A stretch of 33,163 nt of DNA from Nitrospiria bacterium (GTDB lineage: Bacteria > Nitrospirota > Nitrospiria > JACQBZ01), in NCBI GenBank assembly GCA_035517655.1, contig DATIYJ010000048.1, positions 1 to 33,163 of the forward strand, in the 5' to 3' direction. Under the pieces are notes generated by a model. That model did no database searches and had not been told where the DNA came from. It saw only the letters and a program-made list of their open reading frames with translations. Positions 7,773 through 16,104 of the stretch are shown piece by piece (within the stretch, counting starts at the first letter, position 1; every line of letters starts with the position of its first letter). A program made the translations under genes and the position numbers.

Positions 7773-8723
7773 ATGAATCCCACACACCCATCCAGCTCAG
7801 ACAATGGAAAACGAAAAGTTGCCCTGGTTCTCTCCGGCGGAGGTTCGAAGGGGGCCTATTCGGTAGGGGTTGTGAACGCGCTGTGCGATCTGGGAATCCA
7901 TCCGGACATCGTTTGCGGAACGAGTTCAGGGGCCCTGAGCGCGGCGATGGTGGTCGCAGGCGAGGAGAGAAAACTCCTCGAAATCTGGGAACACCTTACC
8001 ACCGAACAAGTTTACTCGCGCATGTGGAAGATGTCCTTTATCGCCTCCTTTTTTGGAAATTTCACCTACCCCTATTTCTCCTCAAAACCGCTCCTGGACT
8101 TGATCCGCAACAGCGTGAATTTCGACAAGGTCAGGACCAGTTCCAAAAAACTCATCGTCAGCGCCTTCGACTTGGTGACGGGAAGAGTCTTCCGATTCTA
8201 CAACGACAGCCCTCATCTCGACCTCTGCCTTCTGGCTTCCGCCAGCATCCCGGTGATCTTTCCACCGGTCCGAGTGGACGACCACGTCTTGGTGGACGGC
8301 GGCGTGACGGACAATGTTCCCTTCAAGACGGCCATCGAAAGCGGGGCCACCCAGATCTACGCGGCAATCAACAGCCGGAGGGAGGATTTCGCCAACAAGA
8401 AGATCCGAAACAACCTGGCGCTGACTATTACGCTTCTGGAAGCCAGCCAGTACGCCATTCTTCTGGACGACGCGCACCACCTGAATCGCATCAACAGCCT
8501 CTACCCTCGGGGCGAACTCCATCCGGTCGAAATGATCCTCTTGCAACCCTCGAAAAGCCTGGAACTCGGAACGCTGGAATTTTCAAACAGCTACAAGCTG
8601 AAACGCGCGATCGAGCTGGGATACGAGGACACCCTGAAACTGCTTTCCCGAAACGCGAATGAATCCGAACAGCGGGCGCAATCCCCTTCTCTAAAGGCGG
8701 GACTGGCCAGCCAATCAACCTAA
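7773..8723 (+). CDS. Patatin-like phospholipase
   Basis: This predicted lipid acyl hydrolase is 316 residues from the ATG at 7773. That start is chosen because a promoter sits at 7708-7735 and GGAG precedes it by 12 nt; an in-frame ATG at 7698 lies upstream of the promoter's own -35 box. The glycine-rich oxyanion loop GGGSKGAY is at 22-29, the nucleophile elbow G-T-S51-S-G at 49-53, and the catalytic Asp is D175 in VDGGVTDN, which together form the patatin Ser-Asp dyad. No signal peptide or transmembrane anchor is evident. It precedes the squalene operon but has its own promoter, and hpnC appears to have one too. Substrate unknown; RssA-like cytosolic patatins are the nearest type. Confidence 0.92.
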   Translation: MNPTHPSSSDNGKRKVALVLSGGGSKGAYSVGVVNALCDLGIHPDIVCGTSSGALSAAMVVAGEERKLLEIWEHLTTEQVYSRMWKMSFIASFFGNFTYPYFSSKPLLDLIRNSVNFDKVRTSSKKLIVSAFDLVTGRVFRFYNDSPHLDLCLLASASIPVIFPPVRVDDHVLVDGGVTDNVPFKTAIESGATQIYAAINSRREDFANKKIRNNLALTITLLEASQYAILLDDAHHLNRINSLYPRGELHPVEMILLQPSKSLELGTLEFSNSYKLKRAIELGYEDTLKLLSRNANESEQRAQSPSLKAGLASQST

Positions 8724-8772
8724 CGACTTTCTCCGTGTTGTTCCTTCCCCCGGCCCTCCGAAACCGCACCGA

Positions 8773-8800
8773 TTGACTCCAGGCGCGGTGTGTGTTAAAT
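8773..8800 (+). promoter_or_regulatory. Candidate promoter of the hpnCDE operon
   Basis: TTGACT (8773-8778), a 16-nt spacer, then TTAAAT (8795-8800). The predicted start of transcription is at about 8807, essentially at the hpnC ATG (8808). No Shine-Dalgarno is visible, so the message may be leaderless. The -10 match is only moderate (4 of 6). Confidence 0.45.
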
Positions 8801-8807
8801 CATAATC

Positions 8808-9728
8808 ATGACACGGTATTCCCCGCCGCCCCCCTCCGAACTTGAGGAGGGTTCATGGACCCTCGAAGAGGCTTTTGGGTATTGCGAGCGCCTGACCTTG
8901 AGCCATTACGAGAATTTTCCGGTCGGCTCCCGCTTCATTCCCAAAAGGCTCCGGCCGTATGTCCACAGTGTCTACGCCTTCGCCCGCATGGCGGACGATT
9001 TTGCGGATGAACCCGACTATGTCGACACCTTGCGCTTGGCCTTCCTCGAAAACTGGGAGAATCAACTGCTCCAATGCGTCTGGCGAAAACCGCAGCATCC
9101 CGTCTTCATCGCGCTCAAAGAGACGATCGAGCGATTCGACCTGCCCGTCGCTCTCTTTCAGGATCTCCTCATGGCCTTCAAGATGGACGTGACCGCAAAG
9201 CATCACGCCCGGTTTGAGGATCTCCTGACCTACTGCCGGTATTCGGCCAATCCGGTCGGTCGTCTGGTCCTGCTCCTGTTCGACGATCACGACCCGGAAC
9301 GGCATCGACTTTCCGACTCGATCTGCACCGCGCTTCAACTGACCAACTTCTGGCAAGACGTGGCAGTCGATTTCCGAAAAAATCGGATCTATCTCCCTCA
9401 AGAAGACATGGCGGAATTCGGTTACAGCGAAGAAGACCTCCGGAGCCGGCGGTGCAACGAGGCTTTTCGCCGATTGATGCGGCATGAAATCGCGCGGACG
9501 AGGGAATTGTTTCACCGGGGCCGCGGCCTTTGCGACCGGGTCGGACGGGACCTGCGCTTCGAGCTCCATCTCGTCTGGAACGGGGGAATGGCCATCCTGG
9601 ACCGCATCGAGAACGCGGATTACGATGTTTTTTCTCACCGTCCCACCATCGGGTTGAAAGACAAGATCGCCGTCGTGACAAAATCCGCGATCGCCCGATA
9701 CCGCCGGCAGGAGAAATCATCTAGATGA
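8808..9728 (+). CDS. hpnC: Hydroxysqualene synthase HpnC
   Basis: This 306-residue trans-isoprenyl diphosphate synthase-like protein belongs to the squalene/phytoene synthase family. In the characterised pathway HpnC converts presqualene diphosphate, made by HpnD, to hydroxysqualene. Both Asp-rich Mg-diphosphate motifs are present: D63-D64-x2-D67 and D184-x3-D188 in NFWQDVAVDFRKNRIYLP. It is the first gene of an hpnC-hpnD-hpnE operon and its TGA overlaps the hpnD ATG by 4 nt. The order in the operon and the sequence differences between the two paralogues allow the HpnC/HpnD assignment. No ribosome site is visible before the ATG. Confidence 0.93.
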   Translation: MTRYSPPPPSELEEGSWTLEEAFGYCERLTLSHYENFPVGSRFIPKRLRPYVHSVYAFARMADDFADEPDYVDTLRLAFLENWENQLLQCVWRKPQHPVFIALKETIERFDLPVALFQDLLMAFKMDVTAKHHARFEDLLTYCRYSANPVGRLVLLLFDDHDPERHRLSDSICTALQLTNFWQDVAVDFRKNRIYLPQEDMAEFGYSEEDLRSRRCNEAFRRLMRHEIARTRELFHRGRGLCDRVGRDLRFELHLVWNGGMAILDRIENADYDVFSHRPTIGLKDKIAVVTKSAIARYRRQEKSSR

Positions 9729-10582
9729 TGCCGTCACAACCATCCCAGGCGGCGCACCGAAGCAGCAACTTTGCCCCGTCGTTTCTGTTCCTTCCCGGAC
9801 CCCAGCGGGAAGCGATCGAGCGCGTCTACGCCTTTTGCCGGGTATTGGATGACGTTTCCGACGGCGCGCTGAGTCCGCAAGAAAAAAAGCGCCGGTTGGA
9901 ATTCTGGCGGGAAGAGTTGAACCGATGTTATGCCGGACGGGGAACCCATGCGGTCGTCATCCCTCTGCAGAAAACGGTCGAAGAGTTTAAGCTGACCCGA
10001 ACCTACTTCGAGGAGCTGTTGCAAGGGGTCGAAATGGACCTGACCGTCTCGCGCTATGCCAACTTCGTTCATCTCTCTCAATATTGTTACCGGGTCGCGG
10101 GCACCGTGGGTCTGATCTGCATCGAGATCTTCGGCTGTCCGAGGGAGTCGTACAAGGATTACGCCGTCGCGCTGGGCATCGCGTTTCAGATTACAAACAT
10201 CCTCCGGGACCTCAAGGACGACGCGCAACGGGGACGGATCTATCTCCCGCAGGACGACCTCCGCCGCTTCGGGTACACCGAGGCGGAGCTGTTGAACTCA
10301 ACCTACAACGAATCGTTCGCGGAGCTCATGCGGTTTGAGACCGAACGCGCCGGCGACTATTTCCGGCGGGCGGCCGAACTGGTCCAACCCGAACACCGAC
10401 GGCAGCTCATCGCCTCCGAGATCATGGCCGCCATTTATTCCGCGCTGCTCCATCAGATCAGGGACGCCCGGTACAACGTTTTCGAGCGCCGCGTCCGCCT
10501 CTCCAAACCGCGGAAACTGGCCCTGGCTCTCAAGACCGCGCTGATGAACCGGATCGGCGGCGCGCGGGCCGTCACGGCATGA
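9725..10582 (+). CDS. hpnD: Presqualene diphosphate synthase HpnD
   Basis: HpnD condenses two farnesyl diphosphates to presqualene diphosphate, the first step of the three-enzyme bacterial squalene route. The protein is 285 residues with Asp-rich motifs D42-D43-x2-D46 (LDDVSD) and D162-x3-D166 in NILRDLKDDAQRGRIYLP, the typical HpnD second motif. It overlaps hpnC upstream and hpnE downstream by ATGA junctions, so the three enzymes should be made in similar amounts. The alternative call, phytoene synthase, is less likely because of the adjacent hpnC and hpnE. Confidence 0.94.
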   Translation: MMPSQPSQAAHRSSNFAPSFLFLPGPQREAIERVYAFCRVLDDVSDGALSPQEKKRRLEFWREELNRCYAGRGTHAVVIPLQKTVEEFKLTRTYFEELLQGVEMDLTVSRYANFVHLSQYCYRVAGTVGLICIEIFGCPRESYKDYAVALGIAFQITNILRDLKDDAQRGRIYLPQDDLRRFGYTEAELLNSTYNESFAELMRFETERAGDYFRRAAELVQPEHRRQLIASEIMAAIYSALLHQIRDARYNVFERRVRLSKPRKLALALKTALMNRIGGARAVTA

Positions 10583-11907
10583 AGAAGGCTCTGATCATCG
10601 GCGGCGGCTTCGCGGGCCTGTCGACCGGCGTCGCCTTGGCGAGCCGGGGCGTGAAGGTCACCGTGATCGAACAACGTCGGATACTGGGTGGCCGGGCCTA
10701 TTCGGTTGAAGACGGGACGACGGGCGAGCTGATCGACAACGGCCAGCATGCGCTGCTGGGCGCGTTTCATGAGACTCAGAAATTTTTAAAGGCGATCGGG
10801 TCGGACGGGCTGGTCCGTTATCAAAACCGCTTTCGAATGGTGCTGGTCGAGCCCGGAGGCCGCCGGATGATTCTGAGCGGCCGGCCGCTTCCCCCGCCCC
10901 TTCATCTGGCGTTCGGCGTCGCCCTTTGTCGGGGACTATCGGTCGCGGACCGCCTGCATCTGCTCCGGGCCGGGGCTTCGATCGCCATGAAGCGGTCGCT
11001 TCCGGACACGATGACGCTCAAGGAATGGATGGATTCCCTCCGTCAACCGGAGTCGCTCCGCCAACGCTGGTGGTATCCCCTCGCGATTTCGGCCTTGAAT
11101 GAACTTCCCCACCGGGCCTCGGCGGATCTGTTCCTCCGCGTACTGAAACAGACCTTCCTCGGATCGCTCCGGGATTCCTCCTTCGGCATCATCACCGTCG
11201 GGCTGGGTGATCTCTACACCGAACAGGCCCGCAAATTCATCGAGGCGCGCGGCGGGGAGGTGTACCTGAACGCGCCCGCGGACCGGCTCGCCTTTTCCGG
11301 GCGCCGATTCGAGGCCGTCGTGCTGCGCAACGGCGGGGCGATGACGGCCGATTATGCCGTCAGCGCCGTGCCGCATTCGGCCCTGCGAAAATTGGTGCCG
11401 CCGGAGCTCGAGCAAGAAGGCGGCCCGTTCGAGGCGCTCGGCCATTTGGGCGATTCGCCGATGGTCTCGATCCATCTCTGGTTCGACCGGCCGATCATGG
11501 ACGAGGAGTTCGTCGGGCTGATCGACTCCCCGATCCAGTGGGTCTTCGACAAGTCGCGCCTTTGGAAGAAAGACGAAACCCAGGCCGGGGCGTTGGCCTG
11601 CATCACGAGCGGGGCTTATGATCTGATCGATCGTTCGCGGGACGAGCTGATCGCGCTGGCCCGCAAAGACCTGGGACGATTTTTCCCGGAGGTCGGGAAG
11701 GCCAAACTCATCCATTCCCGGTTGATCAAGGAGCGCCAGGCGACGTACTCCTGTAGTCCCGAGGCCGAGCGCTGGCGCCCGACGCAAGAAACCCCGTACG
11801 AGAATTTCTTCCTGGCCGGCGATTGGACCCGCACCGGCCTCCCCGCGACCATCGAAGGCGCGGTCACGAGCGGACACCGTTGCGCGGAATTGATACTCCG
11901 GCGTTAG
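10579..11907 (+). CDS. hpnE: Hydroxysqualene dehydroxylase HpnE (FAD-dependent)
   Basis: This 442-residue amine-oxidase/phytoene-desaturase-like flavoprotein reduces hydroxysqualene to squalene in the HpnCDE route. The dinucleotide-binding motif IIGGGFAGLS is at 6-15, with the following acidic residue in VIEQ and the RILGGRA segment typical of the family. The C-terminal FAD-contacting segment NFFLAGDWTRTGLPATIEGAVTSG is split here as FLAGDWTRTGLP and TIEGAVTSG. The start overlaps hpnD by 4 nt. The gene ends tail-to-tail with the NmrA-like gene, sharing 4 nt of stop codons. A squalene-hopene cyclase is not in this window. Confidence 0.93.
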   Translation: MKKALIIGGGFAGLSTGVALASRGVKVTVIEQRRILGGRAYSVEDGTTGELIDNGQHALLGAFHETQKFLKAIGSDGLVRYQNRFRMVLVEPGGRRMILSGRPLPPPLHLAFGVALCRGLSVADRLHLLRAGASIAMKRSLPDTMTLKEWMDSLRQPESLRQRWWYPLAISALNELPHRASADLFLRVLKQTFLGSLRDSSFGIITVGLGDLYTEQARKFIEARGGEVYLNAPADRLAFSGRRFEAVVLRNGGAMTADYAVSAVPHSALRKLVPPELEQEGGPFEALGHLGDSPMVSIHLWFDRPIMDEEFVGLIDSPIQWVFDKSRLWKKDETQAGALACITSGAYDLIDRSRDELIALARKDLGRFFPEVGKAKLIHSRLIKERQATYSCSPEAERWRPTQETPYENFFLAGDWTRTGLPATIEGAVTSGHRCAELILRR

Positions 11908-12773
11908 GCCCGGGTCCGGAGGGCTTTCGCGGCCCATTCGGGAAGGGTCGTCAACCGGATCCCGTACGCCTTGGCGAGTGCGGGAATGTCCGCGCTGTAT
12001 CCGACCCGGTCGAACCACTCGAGCATGAGGGCATAATCCTCGCTGGACTTGCGAATCTCCGCGATCGGAACCTGCGCGAACTCGACCGTTTTGCCCGTCG
12101 CCTTGCCCAGGATTACGGCCGTCTCCGGCATCGTCTTCTCATCGCCGGCCAGGTCGATCTCCTTCCGGTTCATCTTTTCATGCTCTTCAAAAACCCGCGC
12201 GCCGAACTTCCCGATGTCCTCCACGGCGATCATTTGGAGGCGCGTGGCCGGTTTGAGCCCGATCATCAGCTTTCCCTGATCGAGGGCCGGCTTGAACCAG
12301 GGCGAGAGAAAATTATCCATGAAGAAGACGGGCCGCAGGATCGTGTAGGAAGGAAAACCGAGCCGGCGAACCGTCTCCTCGATCCGTCCCTTATTGTCGA
12401 AATGAGGGATGCCGGTTTTGCGTTGGGCCGACTCGACCGAAGTGTAGACGAAATGCGAGACGCCTTTCTTCCGGGCGACCTCGGCCAGGCGTTTGCCCTG
12501 CTCCTCTTCCTTCGCCACGCCGGCCTCCCAGGTGTTCTGGACCGAGAAGACGCCCCACGCGCCGGTGAGGGCGGCCTCCAGCGATTTCGGGGCGTCGAGA
12601 TCCCCCGCGATCATCTCCGCACCGAGTTTTTTCAGCGCCCGGGCCGCATCTCCATCGGGTTTGCGTGTCATCGCGCGCACCTTGTGACCGCGTGATAGCA
12701 ACTCGCGCGCCACCGCGCCGCCCTGCTGTCCCGTCGCACCCGTAATGAGGATCAGATCTTTTCCCTGATTCAT
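11904..12773 (-). CDS. NmrA-like NAD(P)-binding oxidoreductase/sensor
   Basis: This 289-residue atypical short-chain dehydrogenase belongs to the NmrA/HSCARG group. The Rossmann motif ITGATGQQGGAVA is at 10-22 and RAMTRKP is the likely NADP phosphate-binding segment. The characteristic HFDNKGRIEETVRR and TILRPVFFMDNF segments follow. The ATG at 12773 is chosen because GGAGGTGG precedes it by 3-4 nt; an upstream TTG at 12788 would put that site inside the gene. Family members act as redox sensors or as quinone/nitro-sugar oxidoreductases, so the exact role is open. It converges on hpnE with overlapping stops. Its leader contains a GC-rich palindrome at 12806-12820. Confidence 0.88.
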   Translation of the reverse strand: MNQGKDLILITGATGQQGGAVARELLSRGHKVRAMTRKPDGDAARALKKLGAEMIAGDLDAPKSLEAALTGAWGVFSVQNTWEAGVAKEEEQGKRLAEVARKKGVSHFVYTSVESAQRKTGIPHFDNKGRIEETVRRLGFPSYTILRPVFFMDNFLSPWFKPALDQGKLMIGLKPATRLQMIAVEDIGKFGARVFEEHEKMNRKEIDLAGDEKTMPETAVILGKATGKTVEFAQVPIAEIRKSSEDYALMLEWFDRVGYSADIPALAKAYGIRLTTLPEWAAKALRTRA

Positions 12774-12961
12774 GACCACCTCCGTCAATCGTTTATGGTA
12801 GTTCAGGCGGGCGGCCCGCCCATGAGATCCTTAAATCGGGAATGAATAATCTTAGGCTATCCCTCCTGTGATCGTTGGGTCAAGAAAAAAATGGCCGTCG
12901 GCATTCCATTTAAGCTCGGCTTCGTGTAAAATGAATATCTGTTGCGCTTGCGGTTGCGAAA

Positions 12962-13993
12962 ATGGCGATTCAACCATCGATCGATCAAAGGGTTCATACC
13001 AAGGCGGTCTCCGAATTCCGTCCCGCGTGGTGGCTTCGCGGGCCGCATCGGCAGACGGTCTGGCGGCGCCTGTTCGACCGCCGGCCGGAGCCGCCCCTCC
13101 TTCGAGAGCGTGTGGACACACCGGACGGCGATTTCATCGACCTGGACTGGTTTGCGTCCGTCCGACGGCACGGCTACCGGCCGCTTTTGGTTGTTCTTCA
13201 CGGCCTGGAAGGCTCCTCGCGTTCTCCCTACGTGCTCGGACTGCTTTGCGAAGCCGAGCGGCGGGGTTGGGACGGCGTGGCCATAAATTTTCGATCCTGC
13301 AGCGGCGAGATCAACCGGCGCCCCCGGTTTTACCACTCGGGAGAAACGGGTGACCTGGATCATATCGTCTCGTCGGTCGTCTCGGACAATCCGGGTCGGC
13401 CGATCGGACTGGTCGGCTACTCGCTGGGCGGAAACGTTCTCTTGAAATGGCTGGGCGAACACGGAGAAAAAATTCCCGAATCCATTCGAGCCGCCGTAGC
13501 GGTCTCCGTCCCGTTCGATCTGGCGGCCGCGGCCCACCGGATCGACCACGGCATCCACCGGATCTACGGCCAGGTCTTTCTGCGAACGCTCAAGCAGAAA
13601 GTGCTGCTGAAGGTTAAAATGTTTCCCGACCTCTTGGACCCGAAGGAGGTGGCTCGAATCCGGAGCTTCGCTCAATTCGACGACCGCGTGACCGCGCCGA
13701 TTCATGGTTTCAAGGACGCGCGGGATTACTGGACCCGCTCAAGCGCCGGGCCGTGGCTTGAAGAAATCCGGAAACCCACATTCCTGCTCAACGCCTACGA
13801 CGATCCGTTTCTCCCCGCTTCCTGTCTGCCGCATGACGCCGTGGCCCGGTCGCCCTGGCTGACGGCCGAGTTCACTCCCCGCGGCGGACACGTGGGGTTC
13901 GTCGAGGGAAGGAGTCCGGGAGCGGTCACTTATTGGGTCGACCGCAGAGTACTGGCCTATCTGGATTCCCTTGTCCGCACCGGAAGCGGTTGA
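12962..13993 (+). CDS. YheT-family alpha/beta hydrolase
   Basis: This 343-residue predicted carboxylesterase belongs to the YheT/ABHD1-3 group. The N-terminus FRPAWWLRGPHRQTVW is the family hallmark. The HGLEG oxyanion segment is at 80-84, the nucleophile elbow G-Y-S154-L-G-G at 152-157, the acid in NAYDDPFLP at 280/281, and the catalytic His is H310 in RGGHVGF, so the triad is complete. No signal peptide is seen. A -10-like TAAAAT (12927-12932) lies 29 nt upstream with only a weak -35 box, and no good ribosome site is visible. It stands alone; the physiological ester is unknown. Confidence 0.92.
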   Translation: MAIQPSIDQRVHTKAVSEFRPAWWLRGPHRQTVWRRLFDRRPEPPLLRERVDTPDGDFIDLDWFASVRRHGYRPLLVVLHGLEGSSRSPYVLGLLCEAERRGWDGVAINFRSCSGEINRRPRFYHSGETGDLDHIVSSVVSDNPGRPIGLVGYSLGGNVLLKWLGEHGEKIPESIRAAVAVSVPFDLAAAAHRIDHGIHRIYGQVFLRTLKQKVLLKVKMFPDLLDPKEVARIRSFAQFDDRVTAPIHGFKDARDYWTRSSAGPWLEEIRKPTFLLNAYDDPFLPASCLPHDAVARSPWLTAEFTPRGGHVGFVEGRSPGAVTYWVDRRVLAYLDSLVRTGSG

Positions 13994-14140
13994 CATGATC
14001 AACACCCCGCGCGCTCAATGAGATCTCCTGGATTGGCCCATAAAGATTGCCGATCAAACTGAAAACCCGTCTCTGGCCCACCACCAAAGTAAAGTAAAAA
14101 AGCGTGTTTGTCTATACCGATGTCCCAGGAATGCCTGAAT

Positions 14141-14163
14141 CGTCCGAAGGTCAACTTCGGACG
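14141..14163. repeat. Perfect hairpin (9-bp stem, 5-nt loop)
   Basis: CGTCCGAAG, loop GTCAA, CTTCGGACG. There is no T-run on either side, so it is not a standard intrinsic terminator. It lies 147 nt after the YheT-like gene and about 85 nt before the marR promoter. Confidence 0.7.
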
Positions 14164-14248
14164 CGACCCGGCGCTAACGCGGTTTGGCGGATTGGAGCAG
14201 AGTTAATCATCCCGGTGTCCCTAAACTCCACCAGCACCGGAAGCCGGC

Positions 14249-14305
14249 TTGACAGACATTCAAATGTGTGAGATAATATCGTTTGTTATTATAAATATTA
14301 TTATC
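14249..14305 (+). promoter_or_regulatory. marR-emrAB-nodT promoter with overlapping inverted repeat (candidate MarR operator)
   Basis: TTGACA (14249-14254), a 17-nt spacer, then GATAAT (14272-14277) make a near-consensus promoter. A perfect 7-bp inverted repeat, GATAATA (14272-14278) and TATTATC (14299-14305), starts in the -10 box and covers the start of transcription. It sits in a very AT-rich patch within otherwise GC-rich DNA. The position suits a repressor such as the MarR protein encoded next. Confidence 0.65.
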
Positions 14306-14351
14306 AGTTGACTGCAGGTGAGGACGCTTCCCTGTCTCGCGCGGGGGTGAA

Positions 14352-14492
14352 ATGGCGATCCTGTCTGGCGCCTTGCCCATCGACGTTTTCGTGACGCACA
14401 CGGAATTGTTGTCGGGGGCTTATCGGCCATCCGTGATAATGGACAATCGATGGATCGACTGCGCAACTTCGGTTTTCTGCTCAAGGACGTAA
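14352..14492 (+). CDS. Possible 46-residue leader ORF overlapping the marR start
   Basis: The ATG at 14352 is preceded by GGGGG with 5-nt spacing, a better ribosome site than that of marR itself. The frame runs 46 codons to a TAA at 14490-14492, 42 nt inside marR. The peptide begins MAILSGALPIDVF and matches nothing I recognise. It could be a leader that couples translation to marR, or a chance frame. Confidence 0.25.
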   Translation: MAILSGALPIDVFVTHTELLSGAYRPSVIMDNRWIDCATSVFCSRT

Positions 14493-14977
14493 GCCATCGG
14501 TATGTGCTTCGCTTCGAGCAGCGGGCGCGGGGGATTTCCCTGACACTTCCGCAGTGCAAGGCGCTGGTCCGTCTCGAGAAGAACGAGGGTGTCAGTCAGG
14601 CCAGGCTCGCCGAACTCGCCGATGTGGAACCCATGACGATGGTGCGTATCCTCGACCGCATGGAAGCCGACGGTCTGCTCGAACGGCGTCCTGATCCAGG
14701 GGACCGTCGCGCGCGCCGCCTCTACCTAACCGGCAAGGGCCGGACCCTCCTTGACAAAATCTGGCGCCTGGCCGAGCTGACTCGCGCCGAGACATTCGCC
14801 GGCATCCGCCGGCAGGACCGGGACGCGTTTATGGATCTGCTGGAACGTATTCACCGGAATGTATGCGCTCTCGATGACCAGCCCATCGAGTCCCGGGACA
14901 CCGCCGTGGGCATACAAGCGACGCCGGCCGCCGGCAAGGGTGCGAGCCGTTCCCGCAGAACCCGAACGAGAAAGTGA
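14450..14977 (+). CDS. MarR-family transcriptional regulator
   Basis: This 175-residue winged-helix repressor has the recognition region at about 50-70 (SQARLAELADVEPMTMVRIL) and the wing with the family signature DPGDRRARRLYLT. MarR proteins bind as dimers to palindromes and are released by small phenolic or drug-like ligands. The C-terminus after residue 140 is a polar, basic tail (GASRSRRTRTRK) not usual for the family. It is the first gene of a four-gene efflux operon and overlaps or abuts emrA. Autoregulation through the inverted repeat at 14272-14305 is an inference. Confidence 0.92.
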   Translation: MDRLRNFGFLLKDVSHRYVLRFEQRARGISLTLPQCKALVRLEKNEGVSQARLAELADVEPMTMVRILDRMEADGLLERRPDPGDRRARRLYLTGKGRTLLDKIWRLAELTRAETFAGIRRQDRDAFMDLLERIHRNVCALDDQPIESRDTAVGIQATPAAGKGASRSRRTRTRK

Positions 14978-14979
14978 TT

Positions 14980-16104
14980 ATGGACGTAGCGAACGCCGAG
15001 GAAGAGAGTATCAGCGCCACGCCACAACCGCCGGCGATGGACCGGCGACGGCGTCTGCGCCTTCTGCTGATGGCGTTGGGGCCGGCCGGCCTCGCGGCCG
15101 TCGCCGCCTACTTCTATCTGACCGGAGGACGCTTTGAGGCAACCGACGACGCCTACGTGCAGACCGCGCGCGTCGCCATCAGCGCCAACGTCGCCGGACG
15201 CGTGCAGGAGATTGCCGTGCGCGACAACCAGGCTGTGCGCAAGGGCGACATGCTGTTTCGCCTCGACGACGCACCGTTCCGTATCGCGGTCGAGGAAGCC
15301 GGCGCGCAGCTCGCCGCGGCACGACTGCAGGTCGAGTCATTGAAGGCGACCTATCGGCAACGCCAGTCCGAACTCACATCGGCGCAGGAGACACTGGCGT
15401 TTCAACAACATGAATACGAACGGCAGCAGCGCTTGCTCGCTTCGGGCATTGCGTCCCAGTTACAGGTCGATCGTGCGCTGCACGCGCTCGATGAGGCCCG
15501 CACCCACGTCGCGGGCGCGCGGCAACAGGTCGGCGCGGTGGCCGCCAGCCTGGGCGGCGATCCGAACATCGCGCCGGACCGGCATCCCATGGTGCAGCAG
15601 GCACAAGCGCTGCTCGACCGGGCCAAGCTCAACCTATCCTACACCATTGTCACGGCGCCCAGCGAGGGCGTCGTCACGCGCGTCGAGCAACTGCAGGCGG
15701 GCAGCTATATCGGCGCGTCGGAGCCGGTGTTCGCGCTGGTGTCGACAGGCGATGTCTGGATCGAGGCGAATTTCAAGGAAGACCAGCTCACCCACATGCG
15801 AGTCGGCCAGATCGCCAGCGTACAAGTAGACAGCTATCCCGGTAAAACCTTCGAGGGGCGGGTGGCCAGCTTGAGTCCCGGAACCGGTTCGCAATTTTCG
15901 GTATTGCCCCCCGAAAATGCGACGGGAAACTGGGTCAAGGTGGTACAAAGATTGCCGGTGCGCGTGGAACTCGGGCATTCCGATCCGTCGTTTCCGCTGC
16001 AGGACGGACTGAGCGCCAATGTCAGCGTTGATACCGGGTATCAGCGCCATCTTTTCGGGTCGGCTGAAGCGAATCCGGCCGGCGCTTCGACTGGAGTCAA
16101 GTGA
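14980..16104 (+). CDS. emrA: EmrA-like membrane fusion (periplasmic adaptor) protein
   Basis: This HlyD/EmrA-family adaptor is 374 residues from the ATG at 14980. A GTG at 14974, which overlaps the marR stop, is the alternative start; the ATG has better spacing from GAGAAAG. A cytoplasmic basic stretch (RRRRLR) precedes a single membrane anchor at about 30-50. Next come the biotinyl-lipoyl-like segment TDDAYVQTARVAISANVAGRV, split across the hairpin, a long alpha-helical coiled coil at about 100-200, the second lipoyl half (IVTAPSEGVV) and a beta-barrel. It links the inner-membrane transporter to the outer-membrane channel. It sits directly before emrB with a GTGA overlap. Confidence 0.93.
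   Translation: MDVANAEEESISATPQPPAMDRRRRLRLLLMALGPAGLAAVAAYFYLTGGRFEATDDAYVQTARVAISANVAGRVQEIAVRDNQAVRKGDMLFRLDDAPFRIAVEEAGAQLAAARLQVESLKATYRQRQSELTSAQETLAFQQHEYERQQRLLASGIASQLQVDRALHALDEARTHVAGARQQVGAVAASLGGDPNIAPDRHPMVQQAQALLDRAKLNLSYTIVTAPSEGVVTRVEQLQAGSYIGASEPVFALVSTGDVWIEANFKEDQLTHMRVGQIASVQVDSYPGKTFEGRVASLSPGTGSQFSVLPPENATGNWVKVVQRLPVRVELGHSDPSFPLQDGLSANVSVDTGYQRHLFGSAEANPAGASTGVK

Larger units (their letters stand above)
13994..14449. other. Left border of the accessory region, no confident gene
   Basis: This 456-nt stretch before marR contains a perfect 9-bp hairpin at 14141-14163 without a T-tract, the marR promoter with its inverted repeat, and a possible 46-codon leader frame starting at 14352. 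The rest shows no coding signal. It probably marks a junction between core and acquired DNA; no direct repeat shared with the right side was found by eye. Confidence 0.5.

Noticed and set aside
14141-14235. tmRNA-like 3' end (TTCGGACGCG and, later, ACTCCACCA)
   Set aside because: The T-arm sequence and acceptor pairing are missing and the two pieces are about 60 nt apart, so this is a chance resemblance.
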